Source: an uncultured Clostridia bacterium
GTDB taxonomy: Bacteria; Bacillota; Clostridia; Oscillospirales; CAG-272
NCBI GenBank assembly: GCA_946055715.1
Contig: CAMGGT010000068.1
Coordinates: 1 to 5,993 of the forward strand
DNA: 5,993 nucleotides
Reading direction: 5' to 3'
The first letter of the stretch is position 1. Every line of letters starts with the position of its first letter. The notes beneath the pieces are model-generated. The model was not told the DNA's origin and did not search any database. It saw nothing but the letters and a program-made list of their open reading frames with translations. The position numbers and the translations under genes are program-made. Of this stretch, positions 4,088 to 5,993 are shown piece after piece.

Positions 4088-5911
4088 ATGAAAAAACTGC
4101 TTCTCATTCTCTTGGTCGTGCTGTTGATCGGCGGCGGTGTCACCGTGGCCGTTGTGACGCTTTCTCACAACAACGATGACCCGGTCACGACCACAGCCCC
4201 CGGAACCACCACACCTCCAAGCACGACAACACCGCCCGTCACCGTCACCTTCAAGGACGAGAACGGTGCCTTGCTGGATGCAAAAACCGTTGATGCCGGC
4301 GCACCTGTCTCTTTCTCCTATGACCCCACCGACACGGCGGAATGGGATTATACATTCGAAGGTTGGGCTACTGCGCCCGACGGCACACCCCTCTCTGCCC
4401 TGCCCCCCGCCACCGAAGCCGTCACCTACTATGCCATTGTCTCTGCCGAAAAGCAGCAATACACCGTGACCTTCAATGAAAACGGCGGCTCGGATGTTCC
4501 GGATGCCACCATCCCCTACGGAGGCACCCTCTCCGAGCCGACCAGACCGACCCGTGAGGGCAACTATCGGTTTGTGGGCTGGACGGATGCCGCGGGCGAG
4601 TCCGTCACCTTCCCGCTGACGGTCACCGGACATATCACCCTCACCGCTGCCTGGAACGAAACGGTAGATGTCTCTGCCTATCTTTCTGCCCTGCTGGAAG
4701 GATATGAACTGAACCCCTACGCCTACATTCCCAAGTCCCTGCAACCCGGATACGCCGTTATCACCGACGGGCAGATCGCCTCGGACTATGCCTCCGACTT
4801 CGTGTCCGTCTCCGCTCTGCGTTATGGCGGGTTCGGCGAGCAGTGGAACATGGTCATCGACAACCTGGAGCAAACCAAGAACTTCTTTACCGTTCTGTCC
4901 GGCATTGACAGCGTTGTAAGCGCGTCGATCGTCGCCTTCAACAATCATCTGGACAGCAATCCCGATGATGCCGCTCATTATGAGACCCGCTTTGGCGACT
5001 ATGATGTGACCATCTCCTTCCACGACAACACCCTGTTTTATGTTCTTTCGTTTGAGACGGCAGGGCTGCACCCGGAGATCATGATGACCTATGACCCTGC
5101 CACCCAGAACAAGACCGTGCGCATCCAGCTTTCGGATGCCAACGCGCTGAAATACGAGATCACGGAGGACAGCTATACCCTCGCGCTTCGGTATCTGGGC
5201 GTGCGCCGCACCTGGTTTGACATCCGCCGTGAAGATGACGGCAGCGTCAAGGGCGAGATCTATGAATACCTTGGCATAGACGGATCTGTTTCCACCTGTT
5301 CTGCCGCGCAATTCTACCTTTCGGACACCTACGCCACGGTCGTGGGCAACAAGGCGAGTGGCATCCCCGGTTTCACCGGCTATATCAGCGAAGTCTACCG
5401 TGTAAACGATGGCCGCATGCTGGGTTATGAAGTGCGTGAGACCCTGTCTTCCATCGTCTACAACACCCTGTGGTTCAACCTCGATGACATCAGCGGCATC
5501 AACTCCTACAAGGAGGTCACCACCGAAGAGGACGGCACCGTTCGCTATATCAACGGTTCTGCCGACGCCTTTGTGGCAAAGAAAGTGGGCGGGCTCAGTT
5601 TGAAGGCGCTGTCCCGTCGGTTTGACATTGAACTGCGCAAGCAGTATTACTACCGTTCAAACGGCGACGGCACCTTTACCAAAGTGGAGGCAACAGTGCC
5701 CATGCTGTTCGTACAGGAAGAGAATTACAGCACCTTTGTAAAGGACATGAAAGACACCAACGGTGTCACCGTCTCTGTCGGCGTGGCCGAGGCCGACCTC
5801 GCTTTCATCAAGAGCGAGTATGCCACCAAGGTGGATGTCTTTATCGAGGCAAAAGACACCGTCACCACAGAGTATATCCTTGACTACATCGGCACCGCCT
5901 ACAATACCTGA
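4088..5911 (+). CDS. Membrane-anchored or secreted protein with InlB-like repeats and an unrecognised C-terminal region (607 aa)
   Basis: The ATG at 4088 follows AAGGAAAGGA (4068-4077) by 10 nt. Residues 1-3 are MKK, followed by a hydrophobic stretch (4-25) with no lipobox cysteine and no clear cleavage site, so a single N-terminal membrane anchor is somewhat more likely than a cleaved signal peptide. A Thr/Pro linker (34-50) leads to two small beta-rich repeats. The second (125-189) is a clear InlB B-repeat (Listeria-Bacteroides type): YTVTFNENGG, then YGGTL, FVGW and ITLTAAW. The first (51-117) is divergent (VTVTFKDENG, FEGWA, TYYAIV). Residues about 190-607 are acidic and rich in Tyr, Thr and Asp, apparently mostly beta-strand, and match no family I recognise. 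There is one cysteine (404), no LPXTG motif and no C-terminal membrane helix. It acts outside the cytoplasm. Its position after the membrane regulator suggests a sensor, ligand or regulated target, which is inference. Confidence 0.9.
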   Translation: MKKLLLILLVVLLIGGGVTVAVVTLSHNNDDPVTTTAPGTTTPPSTTTPPVTVTFKDENGALLDAKTVDAGAPVSFSYDPTDTAEWDYTFEGWATAPDGTPLSALPPATEAVTYYAIVSAEKQQYTVTFNENGGSDVPDATIPYGGTLSEPTRPTREGNYRFVGWTDAAGESVTFPLTVTGHITLTAAWNETVDVSAYLSALLEGYELNPYAYIPKSLQPGYAVITDGQIASDYASDFVSVSALRYGGFGEQWNMVIDNLEQTKNFFTVLSGIDSVVSASIVAFNNHLDSNPDDAAHYETRFGDYDVTISFHDNTLFYVLSFETAGLHPEIMMTYDPATQNKTVRIQLSDANALKYEITEDSYTLALRYLGVRRTWFDIRREDDGSVKGEIYEYLGIDGSVSTCSAAQFYLSDTYATVVGNKASGIPGFTGYISEVYRVNDGRMLGYEVRETLSSIVYNTLWFNLDDISGINSYKEVTTEEDGTVRYINGSADAFVAKKVGGLSLKALSRRFDIELRKQYYYRSNGDGTFTKVEATVPMLFVQEENYSTFVKDMKDTNGVTVSVGVAEADLAFIKSEYATKVDVFIEAKDTVTTEYILDYIGTAYNT

Positions 5912-5930
5912 CATCCGACCGCACAAAAAC

Positions 5931-5983
5931 AAGCGGGGCGGGCGCAAGTGCAGAAAATAGTGCTTGCGCCCGCCCCGCTTTTC
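5931..5983 (+). terminator. Strong Rho-independent terminator ending the two-gene operon
   Basis: An 18-bp perfect stem (5931-5948 pairing with 5963-5980, core GCGGGGCGGGCGC) encloses a 14-base loop and runs into TTTTC. It begins 19 bases after the stop codon of the 4088 gene. The A-rich stretch before it (5923-5932) gives a T-run on the other strand, so it may also stop leftward transcription. Confidence 0.92.
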
Positions 5984-5993
5984 TGCGGCAGAC

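Noticed and set aside
3860..5311. 483-codon minus-strand open frame opposite the surface protein gene
   Set aside because: It spans the gap between two well-supported plus-strand genes, shows no domain, and reads as the complement of their codons.

Overview
The window looks like chromosomal DNA of a GC-rich Gram-positive anaerobe of the Clostridia, most likely an Oscillospirales/Ruminococcaceae-type gut bacterium. This rests on the U32 peptidase architecture (U32 + DUF3656 + C-terminal U32-like domain), strong AGGAGG-type ribosome binding sites, short XRE regulators, and a secreted protein with a Thr/Pro linker and InlB-type repeats. The assignment is inference from gene style, not from a marker gene. 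No tRNA, rRNA, CRISPR array, transposase or phage structural gene was seen.

Left half, minus strand: a U32-family protein reads leftwards from 2223 and runs off the window at base 1 (741 residues present, end missing). Its 223-bp upstream gap holds a candidate promoter, a leader with an inverted repeat, and the terminator of the next gene. That gene, at 2447-2674, is also on the minus strand and encodes a 75-residue XRE-type DNA-binding protein with a GTG start.

Centre, 2675-2931: a divergent control region, partly AT-rich. It carries a near-consensus rightward promoter (TTGACT-N17-TATAAT) whose spacer is filled by a perfect palindrome. Next come three imperfect 20-bp direct repeats that include a 10-bp perfect inverted repeat. 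A second rightward promoter (TTGACA-N17-TACCAT, extended -10) and a strong RBS follow.

Right half, plus strand: two genes 76 bp apart, probably one operon, end at a strong hairpin terminator. The first (2932-4011) encodes a predicted membrane-tethered regulator: XRE helix-turn-helix, Pro/Ala linker, two tandem zinc ribbons, charged linker and about four transmembrane helices. The second (4088-5911) encodes a surface-anchored or secreted protein with an N-terminal hydrophobic segment, Thr/Pro linker, two InlB-like repeats and about 420 residues I do not recognise.

The most interesting hypothesis is a small regulatory cassette: a divergent XRE repressor, an operator-rich intergenic region, a membrane-bound XRE/zinc-ribbon regulator and an extracytoplasmic partner. 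The parts are visible in the sequence; that they work together is inference.
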